Assembly: GCA_038025085.1 (NCBI GenBank)
Contig: CM076146.1
Coordinates: 19,348,501 to 19,412,500 of the forward strand
Direction of reading: 5' to 3'
DNA from: Tetragonia tetragonoides
Lineage: Eukaryota > Streptophyta > Magnoliopsida > Caryophyllales > Aizoaceae
DNA length: 64,000 bases
Part shown: positions 10,569 through 21,525 of the stretch, in pieces
How positions within the stretch are numbered: the first letter of the stretch is position 1
Layout of the letters: every line of letters starts with the position of its first letter
Notes under the pieces: model-generated
Seen by the model: the letters and a program-made list of their open reading frames with translations, nothing else
Told to the model about the DNA's origin: nothing
Database searches by the model: none
Translations under genes and position numbers: made by a program

Positions 10569-11062
10569 TATGGGTGCTGCGTCATGGGTAATGGGTGCTG
10601 CGTCATGGGACATGGGTGTTGCGTCATGGGACAAGGGTGCTGCAGCACCATGGGACATGGGTGCTGCGTCATGGGACAAGGGTGCTGCATGGGACATGGA
10701 TGCTGCGTCATGGGACAAGGGTGTTGCAGCACCATGGGACAAGGGTGCTGCATGGGACATGGGTGCTGCGTCATGGGACAAGGGTGCTGCAAGGGTGCTG
10801 CAGCACCATGGGACAAGGGTGCTGCGTCATGGGACAAGGGTGCTGCGTCATGGGACAAGCGTGCTGCAGCGTCTTAGGACAAGCGTGCTGCAGCGTCATG
10901 GGAAAAGGGTGTTGCGTCATGGGACCAGGGCGCTGCAGCGGCATGGGTCACGCTGTTGCTTCATGGGACAAGGGCGCTGCAGCACCGTGTCATGGGACAA
11001 GTCGCGCCACGAGTCATGGGTGCTGCTTCCTGGGACATGGGCGCTGGGACTTGCCCCGTCTT
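10569..11062. repeat. 21-bp GC-rich minisatellite, block 1
   Basis: Imperfect tandem copies of a 21-bp core (TGCTGCGTCATGGGACAAGGG), with variant units carrying CAGCACCA or CAGCG. Four other blocks lie at 21756, 27358, 43036 and 51120. Each block leads into the same GGGCGCTGGGACTTGCC spacer where intact. Because 21 is a multiple of 3, several frames stay open on both strands; those ORFs are not genes. Confidence 0.93.
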
Positions 11063-11232
11063 GGGCACTTTTTCATAGCACGGGCATGGACATTTTTATA
11101 TCTTCATAATTGGGACTTTTTCATACTTAGCCCATATGACTTAGCCTCTTTCCTTCTTCATACTTATGTCCCTTTCTCCATTTTCAAAACCTCTTTTTTA
11201 GTGACATAGCAGGAATTGGGGATTTGGGGGAA
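11063..11232 (-). other. 25S 3' flanking spacer, copy 1
   Basis: Short sequence between minisatellite and 25S 3' end, closely matching 51561-51716, which sits in the same place in rDNA copy 2. Its first ~95 bp (TTAGCCCATATGACTTAGCC) also occur inside the IGS at 28690 and 43440. That ties the IGS modules to rDNA. I see no terminator motif I can name with confidence. Confidence 0.75.
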
Positions 11233-11353
11233 GGGGGGAGGGACGAATCGAAGCAACTAGGGCTGATTCTCAGTGGATCATGACAGCAAGGCCACTCTGC
11301 CACATACAATATCCCGTTGCATGTTAAATTCGTCTGCAAAGGATTCAACTCGG

Positions 11354-11387
<34 letters not shown>

Positions 11388-11612
11388 CAATGGGGCTCTC
11401 ACCCTCTTGCACCCCTTTCCAGGGGACTTGGGCCCTTTCCAGTGCAGAGGACGCTTCTTCAGACTACAATTCGGACGGCGAAGCCGCTCGATTTTAAAGG
11501 TGGGCTCTTCCCGGTTCGCTCGCTGCTAATAGGGGAATTTTTGTAAGTTTCTCTTCCTCCGCTTATTGATTTGCTTAAACTCGGCGGGTAGCCCCGCCTG
11601 ACATGGGGTCGC
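11233..11612 (-). rRNA. 25S rRNA remnant, copy 1 (3' end fused to 5' end)
   Basis: The 25S 3' terminus (11233-~11350, with the GGCAGAGTGGCC and GATTCGTCCCTCCC landmarks read on the minus strand) is joined directly to the 25S 5' region (~11348-11612, including the GCTTAAACTC/GGCGGGTAGCCC stretch). About 3 kb of the normal ~3.4-kb gene is gone. The joint has a 5-bp ACTCG shared by both sides (11348-11352), as seen by comparing copy 2 (51841 and 53520). Non-functional as rRNA. Confidence 0.93.
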
Positions 11613-11813
11613 AACGCCTGTGAGCGTTTGCTCAGCGTCCTTTGAGCTCCTCTAGCGACGTGCATGCGCAGCGCGATACGTGAGTTTTAATCCGCCAATC
11701 GCCGCGGTTGAACGTCACAGTGGGCTCCCTATTTAGGCCAGCCGCGCCCGGTGAGGCACGGGAGGCCATCCTCCTTCCCCTCCCACGCGAGGTGGGTGGG
11801 GGAGACGGAATGC
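11613..11813 (-). other. ITS2, rDNA copy 1
   Basis: About 200 bp between the 25S 5' end and the 5.8S 3' end, GC-rich, of normal angiosperm length. It aligns with 61667-61867. Confidence 0.85.
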
Positions 11814-11958
11814 GTGATGCCCATGCAGACGTGCCCTCGGCCTGGCGGCTTCGGGTGAAACTTGCGTTCAAAGACTCAATGGTTCACGCCAAGTATCGCA
11901 TTTCGCTACGTTCTTTATCAATGCGAGAGCCGAGATATCCATTGCCGAGAGTCATTTT
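11814..11958 (-). rRNA. 5.8S rRNA, copy 1, with internal deletion
   Basis: Minus-strand 5.8S with the conserved CGATACTTGG and GCATTTCGCTACG region. Copy 3 (61868-62028) has GGATTCTGCAATTCACAC after GTTCACG, but here GTTCACG runs straight into CCAAGTATCG at 11888. An 18-bp block of the most conserved part of 5.8S is therefore lost. It would not pair correctly with 25S, so it is a pseudogene. Confidence 0.95.
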
Positions 11959-12186
11959 GTAAGTATGTACAGGTGCCACGGCCAACGCCGGCGAACCGGA
12001 CGCGGGAGGGCACTCTATGTGTGCATGTTCCTTGGCGCTTTATGAGCCAACGTTCGTTGTTGCGTCGGGGGGCACCTACGAGGAGCGCCCCCAGGCTGAG
12101 GAAGGGGATGTTAGCCCAAGAGCCTTGGGCGCCCCTCCCGCAGTAATAAACGTGTTCACGGGTCGTTCTGCTAGGCAGCTTTCGAG
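11959..12186 (-). other. ITS1, rDNA copy 1
   Basis: About 230 bp between 5.8S and 18S. Near 12026-12045 the minus strand carries the angiosperm ITS1 core (GCGCCAAGGAA). Length and motif point to an angiosperm rather than a conifer, whose ITS1 is much longer. Confidence 0.85.
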
Positions 12187-12348
12187 AATGATCCTTCCGC
12201 AGATTCACCTACGGAAACCTTGTTACAACTTCTCCTTCCTCTAAACGATAAGGTTCAATGGACTTCTTGCGACGTCACCGGCGGCGAACCGCCCACATCG
12301 CCACGATCCGAACATTTCACCGGTCCGTTCAATCGGTAGGAGCGACGC

Positions 12349-12380
<32 letters not shown>

Positions 12381-12428
12381 TGCGAGCTGATGACTCGCGC
12401 TTAGTAGGAATTCCTCGTTGAAGACCAA

Positions 12429-12498
<70 letters not shown>

Positions 12499-12756
12499 GA
12501 CTCGTTGAATACATTAGAGTAGCGCGCGTGCGGCCCAGAACATCTAAGGGCATCACAGACCTGTTATTGCCTCAAACTTCCGTGGCCTGGAAGGCCATAG
12601 TCCCTCTAAGAAGGTAGCTGCAAAGGTATGACTCCGCATAGCTAGTTAGCAGGCTGAGGTCTCATTCGTTAACGAAATTAACCATCCAAATCTCTCCACC
12701 AACTAAGAACAGCCATGCACCACCACCCATAGAATCAAGACAGAGCTCTCAGTCTT

Positions 12757-12791
<35 letters not shown>

Positions 12792-12814
12792 CCGTGTTGA
12801 GCAAATAAAGCCGC

Positions 12815-12862
<48 letters not shown>

Positions 12863-12863
12863 A

Positions 12864-12897
<34 letters not shown>

Positions 12898-12962
12898 CTG
12901 ATTTCTCATAAGGTGCCGACGGCATCCTAAAAGTAACATCCGCCGATCCCTGGTCAGCATCT

Positions 12963-13006
<44 letters not shown>

Positions 13007-13007
13007 T

Positions 13008-13041
<34 letters not shown>

Positions 13042-13042
13042 A

Positions 13043-13090
<48 letters not shown>

Positions 13091-13993
13091 CTGACTATGA
13101 AATACAAATGCCCCCGTCTGTCCCTGTTAATCATTATTCCGATCCCGAAGGCCAACACAATAGGACCGTAATCCTATGATGTTATCTCATGCTAATGTAT
13201 CCAGAGCGTAGGCCTGCTTTGAGCACTCTAATTTCTTCAAAGTAACAGCGGCGGTGGCACGACCCGACCAGTTAACACCACGAGTGCATCGCCGTTAGAA
13301 GGAGCAGGACGACCGGTGCACACCGCTAGGCGAACCGGTCGGCCCACCCCAAGGTCAAACTACGAGCTTTTTAACTGCAACAACTTAAATATACGCTATT
13401 GGAGCTGGAATTACCGCGACTGCTGGCACCACACTTGCCCTCCAATTGATCCTCGTTAAGGGATCTAGATTGTACTCATTCCAATTACCAGACTTAAAGA
13501 GCCCGGTATTGTTATTTATTGTCACTACCTCCCCGTGTAAGGATTGGGTAATTTGCGCGTCTGCTGCCTTCCTTGGATGTGGTAGTCGTTTCTCAGGCTC
13601 CCTCTTCGGAATCGAACCCTAATTCTCCGTCACCCGTCACCACCATGGTAGGCCACTATCCTACCATCAAAAGTTGAAAGGGCAGAAATTTGAATGATGC
13701 GTCGCCAGCACAAAGGCCGTGCAATCCGTCGAGTTATCATGAATCATCAGAGCAATGGGGAAAGCCGGCGTCGACCTTTTATCTAATAAATGCATCCCTT
13801 CCAGAAGTCGGTGTTTATTGCACATATTAGCTCTAGAATTACAATGGTTATCCGAGTAGCAGGTACCATCAAACAAACTATAACTGATTTAATGAGCCAT
13901 TCGCAGTTTCACAGTCTGAATTAGTTCATACTTTCACATGCATGGCTTAATCATTGAGACAAGCATATGACTACTGACAGGATCAACCAGGTA
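12187..13993 (-). rRNA. 18S rRNA, copy 1, near full length
   Basis: Runs from the 5' end TACCTGGTTGATCCTG (minus strand, ending at 13993) to the 3' end GGAAGGATCATT (12187), 1807 nt, the normal plant size. It carries many substitutions at conserved sites, several of them C to T or G to A (for example CTTGTTACAACTT for the usual TTACGACTT near 12220, and CTGACAG for CTGGCAG near 13975). That suggests a silenced, methylated copy. Its 5.8S and 25S partners are clearly broken. Confidence 0.95.
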
Positions 13994-14585
13994 GCACCAT
14001 CAATCGACGCCGAACGCCTATGAGCCTTTTGGAGTGATCGGGAGGTCAACTCGTACTCGGCCGTCGTCCGTGCTGAGCGAAGAATGCTAGATTGGACAGC
14101 TAAGGCCTTTCTGACCCATGCCCTCTCACTGTTCCGCATCCCAGAGAACAACTAGAGCACGCAGCCCATGCCACAGCCGCACCGTAGGCTCGACGTAGGT
14201 GGACGATGTGCTCACCTTGAGTGGTCCAGCCGACACCCTTGGGAGGATGTCGGACGAAGATCTCATCTTTTCAGGGTCACGATTACCATTCGCAGACATC
14301 AAACACAGGAAACCATGCTTTGTCCAAGGCAATTCGCTCTTGGAGCAATCGATGAAAAGGTCTGTGGGTGGGCCGTTGACTGCACGAGCAAGAACCCCGC
14401 CAACCCAAACGGACCGAGTGCCCCTCACACGCCTTCACAATTACTGCGCCAAAATCACCCTCGACGGACCCACGACACTACATAGTAGCCCCATGGATGA
14501 CTGAGGGAGACCCCGACGAGCACAACACTCGGCGTGAAAATCTCGATGAAGGGACGTTCGATGAAGGGACGTTCGATACCCACAA
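13994..14585 (-). other. 5' external transcribed spacer, rDNA copy 1
   Basis: Follows the 18S 5' end upstream on the minus strand. The first 13 bp (GCACCATCAATCG) recur after 18S copy 3 at the window end. No ORF in it has protein-like character. I could not find a clear plant Pol I start (TATATAGGGG-like) in this stretch. Confidence 0.75.
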
Positions 14586-15085
14586 GCAGGCTGGATAGCT
14601 CATCTCGAAGGAGATCACATTCATCCGACGTTTATACCCGCACGTCGACTAGATAGCTCATCCCGAAGGAGATCGCATTCATCCGACGCTTATACCTACA
14701 CGTCGGCTAGATAGCTCATCCCGAAGGAGATAACATCCATCCGACGTTTATACCCGTTCGTCGACTAGATAGCTCATCCTGAAGGAGATCACATACATCC
14801 GGCGTTTATACCCACACGTCGGCTAGATAGCTATTCCCGAAGGGGATCACATCCATCCGACGTTTATACTAGGACGTCGGCAGGATAGCTCATCCCGAAG
14901 GAGATCACAACCATATGACATTTATACCCACAAGCCGGATGGATAGCTCATCCGAAAGGAGATCACATCCATCCAACGTCGGCTGGATAGTTCATCCTGA
15001 AGGAGATCACATCCATCCAACGTCGGCTAGATAGCTCAATCCCGAAGGAGATCACATCCGTCCGACATTTATACCCACGTCGTTT
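14586..15085 (-). repeat. 58-bp subrepeats in ETS/IGS
   Basis: The landmark GATAGCTCAT starts at 14594, 14652, 14710, 14768, 14826, 14884 and 14942, an exact 58-bp period. It then recurs at 14986 and 15030 with a 44-bp period, because those units lack the TTTATACCCACAC part. Such arrays are typical of plant 5' ETS/IGS near the Pol I promoter. Confidence 0.93.
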
Positions 15086-15351
15086 CCGTCTGCCATCGTC
15101 GACCGCGAAAGCGCCCGAGTGGACACGACATGACACTACTCGGCGCCTACTAGGCGCTTCATGTCGCGTTGTGTCGCGTCCGTCTCCGGCACCGCTTCCG
15201 TTTCCCGCATAGGGGGCAGGTGCTTGAGCCGAGGTGTCTAGGTTTTCGGCTATGAGGGCGCACGACTCGACACTACACGGCGCCTGGTAGGCACTTCATG
15301 TCGCGTCGCTTGCCTTCCTTCGCCCACAAGCACTCTCTCAACCAACTACCC
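15086..15351. other. GC-rich upstream spacer with a duplicated palindrome block
   Basis: Contains two copies of a ~43-bp block (CGGCGCCT..TAGGC..CTTCATGTCGCG) at about 15127-15170 and 15262-15305. The first holds GCGCCTACTAGGCGC, an inverted repeat with a one-base centre. It may be near the Pol I promoter, but I see no firm initiation site. Confidence 0.55.
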
Positions 15352-15690
15352 CCTAAAGAGTCTTATAAGGGTTGGTGGTTCTGACAGGAGTAGACATGCC
15401 CAGTGCATAACTTTCATACTGGGGTTTTGGAGAGTTTGGATAATTATTTTCCAAAAGTTTCACCTCAAACTTTTCACGTATATTATTAAGTTACGGAAAA
15501 ATATTGTTTTTAAAATTTTCACACAAGGTAGCTATTTAATTTAATTTTTAATTAAAAAATAGGCAAAAAAATGGGAAACAAATAGAATAATATCAGAAAA
15601 ATTACAAATCACTTCAAACAAATTGGGATATATTTTTGAGACCTCACTTTAATTTTTTAAATAATTTTGAGACCTCACACGAGTAGGAAA
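15352..15690. repeat. AT-rich rDNA-spacer module, partial copy 2
   Basis: Joins the 18S upstream spacer to the AT-rich module at CCCCCTAAAGAGTCTTATAAG. From ~15390 it follows copies 1, 3 and 4 (AGGAGTAGACATGCC, TAATTATTTTCC). It links the IGS modules physically to an rRNA gene. Confidence 0.8.
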
Positions 15691-16910
15691 TTCCGGCCAT
15701 CAAACATGTTTTTGGTGTTCCGGCCCTTACATTGGTGTCCCGTTAACCGACCCTGAGGGACTACCATGTCCCTTAGGGATGTCCCGTGCGATATTGTATA
15801 AAAATATACACCAACGGTCCGGAGCCTCTCGGAAGCCAAAAAAAACGTGGATTATATCCTTTGATTTTTGGCTTATAGAGGCCTGAGTGTCATTTTTTCC
15901 CAAACATGTCCTAGAGGTCTATCATGACCCTAGAGGACCCTAGGCGCTCCGGGAGGGTCATCTTTATCCTCGAACTCCGATATCACCCATGACGCCGGTA
16001 TTCCGACCCTTCCATTAGCATCGCGTAAAACCTCCCTTACAGGCCTATAAGGGACTCAGTAACCGACCCTGGGGGCCTCCCATGTCCCCTAGGGGTCTTC
16101 CGTGCGATATGGGGCGAAAATATTAACGTCGGAATGTTTGCTTCCGGAGGCCCAAAACACGTGTCTTACAGCATTCCCGGGGCCTGTTGCCGTTTTCGCA
16201 CAAAACTTTTTCGGGGGGACTATCATGGCCCTAGGGGACTCTCGGTGCCCCAGGAGGGTCACCTTCATCCCCGAATTGTCGCCCGTATACGGGCCCTAAC
16301 ATTGGCATTGCGTAAAACTGCCCTTACAAGCCTATCAGGGACCCAATAACCGACCCTTGGGGCCTCCCAGGTCCTCTAGGGTCTCATGTGCGAAATGGGG
16401 CAAAAATATTAATGTCGAAAAGTTTGCGTCTGGAGGCCCAGAACACGTCGCCTACAGCATTCCCCTGGCCCAGTTGCCGTTTTCCCCCAAAAAATTTACA
16501 GCGTGTCTTTCATGGCCGTAAGGGACCCTCGGTGACCCGGGAGGGGCACCTTCATCCCGAACTTCGATATCACCCATGTCACCCGTATCTGGGCCTTAAT
16601 ATTGGGATCGCGTAAAACATCCCTTACAAACCTATAAGGGACCCAATAACCGACCGTGGGGGCCTTTCATGTCCCCTAGGGGTCTTCCGTGCGATATGGG
16701 CGAAAATATGTCGAAAAGATTGTGTCCGGAGGCCCAGAACACGTCGCCTACAGCATTCCCGGGGCCCGTTGCCGTTTTCGGCAAAAAAAATTTCAGGGGG
16801 TCTATTATGGCCCTAGGGGACCCTCAATGCCCCGGGAGGGTCACCTTGATCCCTAAACTCCGATATCACACATGTCGCCCGTATTCGGGCCCTAACATTG
16901 GCATCGCTTG
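15691..16910. repeat. ~290-bp IGS satellite array, four monomers
   Basis: The landmark CCCTTACA(A/G)(G/A)CCTAT starts at about 16033, 16321 and 16620 (spacings about 288 and 299), preceded by a variant first monomer. Landmarks per unit: CCCTAGGGGTCT, GCGATATGGGGCGAAAATAT, TACAGCATTCCC, ATCATGGCCCTAGGGGACCC, CGATATCACCCATG and a LINE target region near CATTGGCATCGCGTAAAAC. Three target regions here are empty and each carries a change in the core (16011, 16299, 16599). The fourth, with the unchanged core, holds LINEs A and B. Confidence 0.92.
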
Positions 16911-17325
16911 AAGGGGGCAGAGTGCCTCTTTTACCAACAGGCTATCAGAAGCCAGAGCCTAGCATTGCACCACCAACAGGTGATGGGAAAGCATGCAGGA
17001 AGCCCAGAAGGAAAACAAAAAGCAGTGATCAAAAAGCAGTGACGGGATGAATCACGAATTACAATGGCCTATTTCATTGGAATTGTATTGATTTTATTTT
17101 GTTTTATTGTAAGTCAGGCTGTTTTGGTTTATTTTGTACCAGAATTGAGGTGACATTGGTTGTAATGAGGTGCTCTAGTACTATATTAGAGGGTTTTGGT
17201 TGTGCAGGGATATAGAAAAAAGGAACCCTACCTAGTAGGTGGCCTTGGATTTGCATTCCCTAAGGACTGTAATCGTGTTACATTACAGTTAGTAATAATA
17301 CATTTTCTGATTTGCACCAAAAAAA
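16911..17325 (+). mobile_element. LINE A, 5'-truncated copy (3' UTR only)
   Basis: About 415 bp of LINE 3' UTR ending TTTGCACC plus a short A run, preceded by AACATTGGCATCGC and followed by the same sequence (~17326-17339). It includes both conserved hairpins (CCTACCTAGTAGG at ~17227, and the CTGTAAT/ATTACAG stem at 17267-17288). It lies in tandem with LINE B in one satellite unit, sharing the middle copy of the target site. No coding sequence remains. Confidence 0.9.
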
Positions 17326-17339
17326 AACATTGGCATCGC

Positions 17340-17436
17340 AGTAGCAGTAGTGGTGCCTGAGCAACAAACAGACCAGAATCCAGATGACGTTCCATTGCAT
17401 GGTAAGTCCCCTATCTTGACTGGTAGTCATGGATAG
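17340..17436 (+). pseudogene. ORF1 C-terminal remnant of LINE B
   Basis: Last ~32 codons of ORF1, ending GKSPILTGSHG and TAG at 17434-17436. It matches the ORF1 ends of LINEs D and E (PEQQ...HGKSPILT(N/D)SHG). The stop overlaps the ORF2 start in ATGGATAG. It was cut by 5' truncation during insertion. Confidence 0.85.
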
Positions 17437-20400
17437 GGTACTAATTTGGAATGTCAGAGGCCTTAATGGCCCAAATAAACAGAGAGATGTTGCTCTCTTT
17501 TGCAAAAAAAATAATTGTGGGTTGGTGGCTTTTCTTAAAACAAAAATTAGATTAGTTAACTAGAAAAATACAAAAAATGTTTCATGCCAGGGTGGGAGTC
17601 TTACAGTAATCACAGTGAGCATAGATTGGGTAGAATATGGTTAAGATGGATACCAAGCATTTTTAATGTGGATGTTTTATTTTCATCTGTGCAAATGATT
17701 ATCTGTAAAGTAGTAAATGTTGTGAAAAAAATGGAATTTGTGATGAGCTTTGTATATGGCTTAAATGAAAAGGAGGAAAGGAGAGTACTATGGAAGGACT
17801 TAAATGATTTTGCAGTTAATTGCAACACCCCATGGTTTGTAGGGGGGGATTTCAATAATGTACTGTATCCTGAAAATAGAAAAGGTGGAGTACCAGTTGC
17901 TTATGCAGAAATACAGGATTTCAAAGAGTGCATAGAAAAATGTTTCCTCACTGAAATGGGGTGGTCAGGGTGCCAATTTACTTGGAATAATAGGCATGAA
18001 AAAGGGGGGAGAGTATATTCTAAAATTGATTGGGCATTTGTAAACAGTTTATGGCTCCAGGAATTAGATCAATCAGATCTTGTATTCCATCCAGAGGGAG
18101 TTTCTGATCATTCCCCAATCTGTCTGTCTCTCCATAGAGAACTCACAAAAAAAACCATCCCCTTTAAATACTTCAACATGTGGAGCCTCCACTCTGAATT
18201 CCAAGCTAAGGTGCAGCAAGCTTGGAATTTCAGAACACAAGGCACAAAAATGTTCAGAGTGTACCAAAAAATGAAAAAGGTGAGAAAAGTGCTGAAAAAG
18301 CTAAATAGGAATGAATTCACAGACATTCTGGCACAAGCAGATACAGCTAGGATAGCCATGACTCAAGCACAGATTGAAGCCAACAAAGAGCCATTAAATG
18401 AGTCAAGGCAACAGGCTGAACTACAGGCCAGGAAAAGATACAATGAGGTCAACATGGCAGCCGAAAATTTCCTACAGCAGAAAAGCAAGGCAAAGTGGAT
18501 TCAGTTGGGAGATGGAAATAATCAATTCTTCCATGCAGTTATGAAGCAAAGAAGAATTAACAACAGAATTCACTCCATTAGGACACAGCAGGGGACCCTT
18601 CTGGAGGATCAGAACCTGGTTATGGAAGAATTTGTGAGATTCTACAAGGATATGCTGGGGGTAACAGGGGTCAGAACAATCAAAGCTGAAGACATATACT
18701 TCCAAGCAGGTCACAGACTAGACATCCACCAACAAATGAACCTCATAGCCCCTGTGAATTCAGAAGAGGTGAAAAAGGCAATGTTTGCAATTGATTGCAA
18801 TAAAAGCCCGGGACTTGATGGCTTTGGATCAGGGTTTTTCAAAGAAACATGGCCAATTGTAGGGGAAGAAGTGACTGGAGCTATAATTGATTTTTTTGAA
18901 TCATCTAGAATGCTCAAGGAGGTAAATGCTACAAACCTATGCCTTGTACAGAAGATACAAAACCCAGAAAAGGCATCAGATTTCAGACCAATAGCCTGCT
19001 GTAATACAATCTACAAGTGCATCTCCAAGATCTTGTGTGGGAGACTGGGAAAAGTACTTCCTGAGCTGGTGTCTGTGAACCAGGGAGCCTTTGTTGCACA
19101 GAGGTCCATTGTCAACAACATCATGATATGTCAGGACCTTATTAAGCATTATAACAGGAAAAAATCGTCTCCTAGGTGCTTAATGAAGATAGACATAAGG
19201 AAGGCTTATGACACAATCCACTGGGGCTTTGTGAAGGAAATGCTGCAAGGATATGGATTCCCTGAAAAATTCAGTGGGTGGCTACTAGAGTGCATCAAAA
19301 CAGCAAGCTTCAGTATTAATATAAATGGGGAAACACATGGGAACTTTATTGCAAAACGTGGCATCAGACAAGGTGACCCCATCTCCCCATTAATATTTGT
19401 ACTGGTAATGGAATATTTGTCAAGGAACCTGAAAATAGCATGCATGGACAAGAGCTTCAGCTGGCACCCCATGTGCAAAGAGCTTGCACTAAGTCATCTG
19501 TGTTTTGCTGATGACTTAATGTGCTTCTGTAAAGTAGACACTGCATCTGTGAGCACAACGATAAACAGCATAAACCATTTCTCAAAAGCAATAGGCTTGT
19601 ATGCAAACAAGGAAAAATCAAACATCTACATAGCAGGGGTGGATGAACAAGGGAAAAATGCACTGTTACAACTCTCAGGCTTCAGAGAGGGTACCTTGCC
19701 CATGAGATACCTAGGTGTCCCACTATCCCCTTCAAAATGGAGCAAAATAGACTGTGAATGTCTAGTGGATAAAATGACAAAAAAGCTGCAGATTTGGGCC
19801 TCTAGGAACCTTTCATATGCAGGGAGAGTCCAACTAATAAACTCTATATTATTCTCCATTCATGTATACTGGTCTAGTATCTTCATAATGCCAACTGGGG
19901 TACTAAAAAGTGTGGAGCAAAAATGTAGATTTTTCTTATGGGGAACAACTGAGAAGAAACATAAGACAAGCTTGGTGGCCTGGGATATGGTATGCAGACC
20001 AAGGAACAATGGAGGACTTAATGTCAAGAATTGCAAATGGTTCAACATAGCTCTGAATGGCAAGCACATCTGGGATATTGCAACAAAAAAAGACACTCTG
20101 TGGGTGAGATGGATCAATGGGGTGTATCTGAAAGTAGTAAACATCTGGAATTATGCTCCAGTATGGGGCACAAGCTGGTAATGGAACAAACTGAACAAGA
20201 TCAAAAGTTACTTCCAGGGGCAATACACAGCAAGGGGGGTATGGAAATTTGCAGCTGATGGTATTTACTCTGCTGGAAGTGGATACAGAATGCTACAGGG
20301 TAACATGACAAAATGCAGGCATGCAGATTTGATATGGGGAAAGATATCCATGTCTAGACATAGCTTCTGCCTATGGCTAGCCCAAATGGACAGACTGTTA

Positions 20401-20823
20401 ACAAAGGACAGACTACAGAGGATGGGATTTCTGAATGGAGATGCTTTATGCTACCTGTGCAAGCAGGAAGCAGAGGAACACAATCACCTGTTCTTCAAAT
20501 GCAAAGTGTCGGCTGCAGTTCTGGAACAGCTAAGGGTATGGTTGCAAATTTCAGCAAGAGCAAGTACAATTCAGGGGATGTTTAACTGGATCAGCAGACA
20601 AAAATGCTCGAGACTCAGAAAGGAAGTTTATGCATCAGGGTTAGCAGCAGCAGTGTGCTGGGTATGGAGATGCAGGAATACTCATTTTGCTGGCAAAGGT
20701 AATGTACTAGTGCCACAGATCATGCTACAGGTCCAGCAAGCAGTCAGATGCAGAATTCAACAATGCTGCAACAGCAAAAGGAAGATCTCCAGCAGGGACA
20801 AGAGATGGATAGGGGAAATATAG
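17429..20823 (+). pseudogene. LINE B ORF2: endonuclease and reverse transcriptase
   Basis: ORF2 of an L1-type LINE. It starts MDRVLIWNVRGLNGPNKQRD (APE endonuclease, catalytic Asn) and loses frame by a 1-nt deletion near 17565 (GTTAACTAG, where LINE E has GTTAACCTAG). It is then open from 17584 to a TAA at 20179-20181 (TAC to TAA compared with E) and continues in frame to 20823. Endonuclease landmarks: VGGDFNNVL, SKIDWAFVN, VSDHSPI. RT landmarks: DFRPIACCNTIYK, KIDIRKAYD, GIRQGDPISPLIF, and catalytic FADD at 19504-19515. A zf-RVT-like CYLCKQEAEEHNHLFFKC follows. Length minus the deletion gives the same 1131 codons as LINE D. No RNase H domain follows. Confidence 0.93.
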
Positions 20824-21525
20824 CCTGAAGTTAAACTAGATCAGAGCAAGTAATAGAGCAAGCTGACAGAATGCACCAGACAGAAAGGCAGAAACAGAAC
20901 TCAACAGGGTGTCAGTAGATAATCTGGCAATTATGCAAGGCACCAGGAACATGTGCAGGAAAATGGACAGCAGGTCTCAGAAGGGATACAAAAGCAGGTT
21001 GATGCAGCTAGACCCTGAATCAGGTAAAAGGGGGCAGATTTCAGAAGGGTACAGGCAGGAACAGATCTCATCAGGAGCGCAGCAGAGAATCAAGTCATTC
21101 TGCAAGATATTAGAACAAGTGCAAGGAAATAGGCAGCAGATATCAGAAGGGAAGCAGGAACAGGAGGCAGTGCAGCAGGAGCCAACAGACAACAAGTAGA
21201 AGATTGCTGAAGAAAGGCAGAGCAAGGAATGTAGCAGAAAACAAAAGAATTGGAAAGCTAGAAGAAGTAGTAATTTTCTAGCTTATTATGTTTTTTGTAC
21301 TTTGTTGTAAGTCAGGAAAGATTTTGGTAATTGTCATGTTTACAGAGATGGTGAACCACTGTCTGTAGTGAGTTACACCAGATAGAAGGTATGTAAGGTA
21401 GTACGAGGGATGCAGGAAAAAGGAACCCTGCCTAGTAGGTGGCCTTAGTTTTGCATTGCTTTAGGACTGTAATCTTGTTACATTACAGTGAGCAATAATA
21501 CCAATTCTGACTTGCACCAAAAAAA
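20824..21525 (+). other. LINE B 3' UTR with conserved hairpins
   Basis: About 700 bp, rich in CAGCAGG/CAGAA-type sequence at first, then a conserved last ~230 bp: GTAAGTCAGGAA, GAACCACTGTCTGTAGTGAG, CCTGCCTAGTAGGTGG (hairpin with one G-U pair), the CTGTAAT-loop-ATTACAG stem at 21467-21488, 30 nt more, then A7. Probably recognised by the RT when reverse transcription starts. Confidence 0.85.

Larger units (their letters stand above)
17340..21525 (+). mobile_element. LINE B, 5'-truncated in ORF1
   Basis: Plant L1-type non-LTR element that begins inside the last ~30 codons of ORF1, contains all of ORF2 (one frameshift, one stop) and the full 3' UTR, and ends CTTGCACC plus A7. It is flanked by AACATTGGCATCGC at 17326-17339 and TAACATTGGCATCGC at 21526-21540, the latter continuing into GTAAAACC of the satellite. 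The 15-bp right copy equals the satellite sequence at the left edge of LINE A (16896-16910). Confidence 0.94.

Noticed and set aside
10531..11209. Overlapping ORFs of ~190-200 aa on plus and ~85-96 aa on minus in the GC-rich minisatellite
   Set aside because: The unit is 21 bp, a multiple of 3, so frames stay open by repetition. The products are MGQGCC/HGTRVL-type repeats and the same happens in all blocks.
14168..14504. ORFs of ~100 aa in the 5' ETS
   Set aside because: They lie in rDNA external spacer, overlap each other in different frames and have no protein character.
14594..15085. Possible CRISPR array (regular 58-bp period)
   Set aside because: There are no variable spacers between constant repeats. 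The whole unit is repeated, and the context is plant rDNA.
15691..16910. Centromeric satellite
   Set aside because: A ~290-bp tandem repeat could be centromeric, but its modules adjoin the 18S ETS and 25S 3' flank here, so rDNA spacer fits better. FISH would decide.
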